Notes under the pieces: model-generated
What the model was told of the DNA's origin: nothing
Seen by the model: the letters and a program-made list of their open reading frames with translations, nothing else
Database searches by the model: none
In this document: positions 63,408 to 64,000 of the stretch, in pieces
Layout of the letters: the number at the start of each line of letters is the position of its first letter
Position numbering within the stretch: the stretch's first letter is position 1
Assembly (NCBI GenBank): GCA_046349255.1
Contig: JAXMCR010000004.1
Location: 806,001 to 870,000, forward strand
Length of the DNA: 64,000 nucleotides
Source of the DNA: DAIODI01 sp046349255
GTDB taxonomy: Bacteria > Pseudomonadota > Alphaproteobacteria > Rhizobiales > Aestuariivirgaceae
Direction of reading: 5' to 3'
Program-made: the position numbers and the translations under genes

Positions 63408-64000
63408 TCAGCCCTGCATGAAGCCGGGGAACCAGCCCTCGTGCGACGCCCGCAGTTTGGCGAGCGGCACCGTGGCGTGGCCGAGGATTGCAACCGAATC
63501 CGTGCCCGAAACCGTGCCGATGCGCGTCGCCGGCACGCCCTTGCCCTGGAGCTGCTTCAGGATCGCCGCCGCTTCGGCCGGCGCGCACGTGACGACATAC
63601 CGCGCCTGGTCCTCGCCGAAGAGCTGGGCGTGGATCGGGCCGCGCGGAAGGTCGAGGTGGCAGCCGCGGCCCGACGCCAGCGCCATCTCGACCACCGCCG
63701 CGATGAGCCCGCCGTCGGAGATGTCGTGCACGGCGGAAAGCCGCCTCGCGCGGATCAGTTCGCGCACCGCGTCGCCGTTGCGGCGTTCGACGGCGAGATC
63801 GACCGGCGGCGGCGGACCTTCCTCGCGGCCCAGGAGCTCGCGCAGGTAGATCGACTGGCCGAGATGAGTGCCTTCGCCCCCGACCAGCAGGATCGCGTCG
63901 CCCTCCGCCTTGAAGGCGAGCGTCGCCATCGTCGAGAGGTCGGGCAGGAGGCCGACACCGCCGATCGCCGGGGTCGGCAGGATCGCCGCGCCGGACGTCT
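63408..64000 (-). CDS. purL: PurL, FGAM synthase subunit, C-terminal part
   Basis: The last about 197 residues of a protein whose start lies beyond the window. The frame from the right edge reads ILPTPAIGGVGLLPDLSTMATLAF, GGEGTHLGQSIYLREL and VHDISDGGLIAAVVEMALASG, the second half of phosphoribosylformylglycinamidine synthase II. It performs step 4 of purine synthesis, with the PurQ and PurS subunits encoded elsewhere. The stop is TGA at 63408-63410. It is followed on the same strand by bolA and grxD. Confidence 0.95.
   Translation of the reverse strand, partial: TSGAAILPTPAIGGVGLLPDLSTMATLAFKAEGDAILLVGGEGTHLGQSIYLRELLGREEGPPPPVDLAVERRNGDAVRELIRARRLSAVHDISDGGLIAAVVEMALASGRGCHLDLPRGPIHAQLFGEDQARYVVTCAPAEAAAILKQLQGKGVPATRIGTVSGTDSVAILGHATVPLAKLRASHEGWFPGFMQG

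Overview
The window is about 64 kb of GC-rich (roughly two-thirds G+C) chromosomal DNA from an alphaproteobacterium, most likely of the order Hyphomicrobiales (Rhizobiales). Indicators are a 1,617-residue apolipoprotein-like inner-membrane protein of the GPR/RgsE polar-growth type, the cell-cycle kinase CckA next to dksA and an orphan FliO-domain gene, a usg gene, the purL-bolA-grxD order, and a recA gene preceded by a GTTC-N7-GTTC LexA-type box. The content is core chromosome: I see no phage, transposase, CRISPR array, rRNA or tRNA gene. Genes are tightly packed, with many ATGA start/stop overlaps, and six convergent pairs overlap at their 3' ends.

Layout. 1-8.7 kb: a partial conserved gene, an MFS transporter, the dgcN-dgcA pair (N-acetyl-D-glutamate route) and the giant GPR-like gene. 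9.2-16.9 kb: an Hpt protein, a 2Fe-2S ferredoxin with its NADPH reductase, a P1-family peptidase, an aquaglyceroporin-arsC arsenic module, a methyltransferase, an FAD-linked dehydrogenase and a persulfide-dioxygenase-like hydrolase. 17-22 kb: an EamA transporter and an operon of MFS transporter, 5-formyl-THF cyclo-ligase and a flavin/Fe-S demethylase-type oxidoreductase. 22-29.7 kb: a TetR regulator and divergent short-chain dehydrogenase sharing twin operators, an HDAC-like amidohydrolase, ferredoxin-cysH, a SOUL protein, an OpgD-type glucan gene and a DegP-like protease.

29.8-43 kb: aceK followed on its operon by a CoxE-type VWA gene, a DUF1326-DUF2182 pair, the ycjX/ycjF-like pair, a SixA phosphatase, metA (acetyl-type), a P-loop ATPase, a MoxR ATPase, dksA and a FliO-like gene. 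43-56 kb: cckA, an amidase, an atypical M19 dipeptidase, recA, alaS, a tract of palindromic intergenic repeats, two tandem GFA proteins, a LysE exporter and icd. 56-64 kb: trmJ-murI, rpsD, a lipase, GST, usg, another EamA transporter, the grxD-bolA pair and the 3' end of purL.

Threads that connect genes across the window: icd and aceK (isocitrate branch point, although Icd is of the eukaryote-like type), murI and dgcN/dgcA (two ends of D-glutamate metabolism), cysH with its own ferredoxin, metA, the persulfide hydrolase and Grx4/BolA (sulfur and Fe-S metabolism), and GPR, CckA and DksA (cell pole, cell cycle and stringent control). The least-described items are the GPR-like giant, the demethylase/folate operon, the split MoxR/VWA pair, the M19 protein lacking its HxD metal ligands, and a possible small RNA between recA and alaS.
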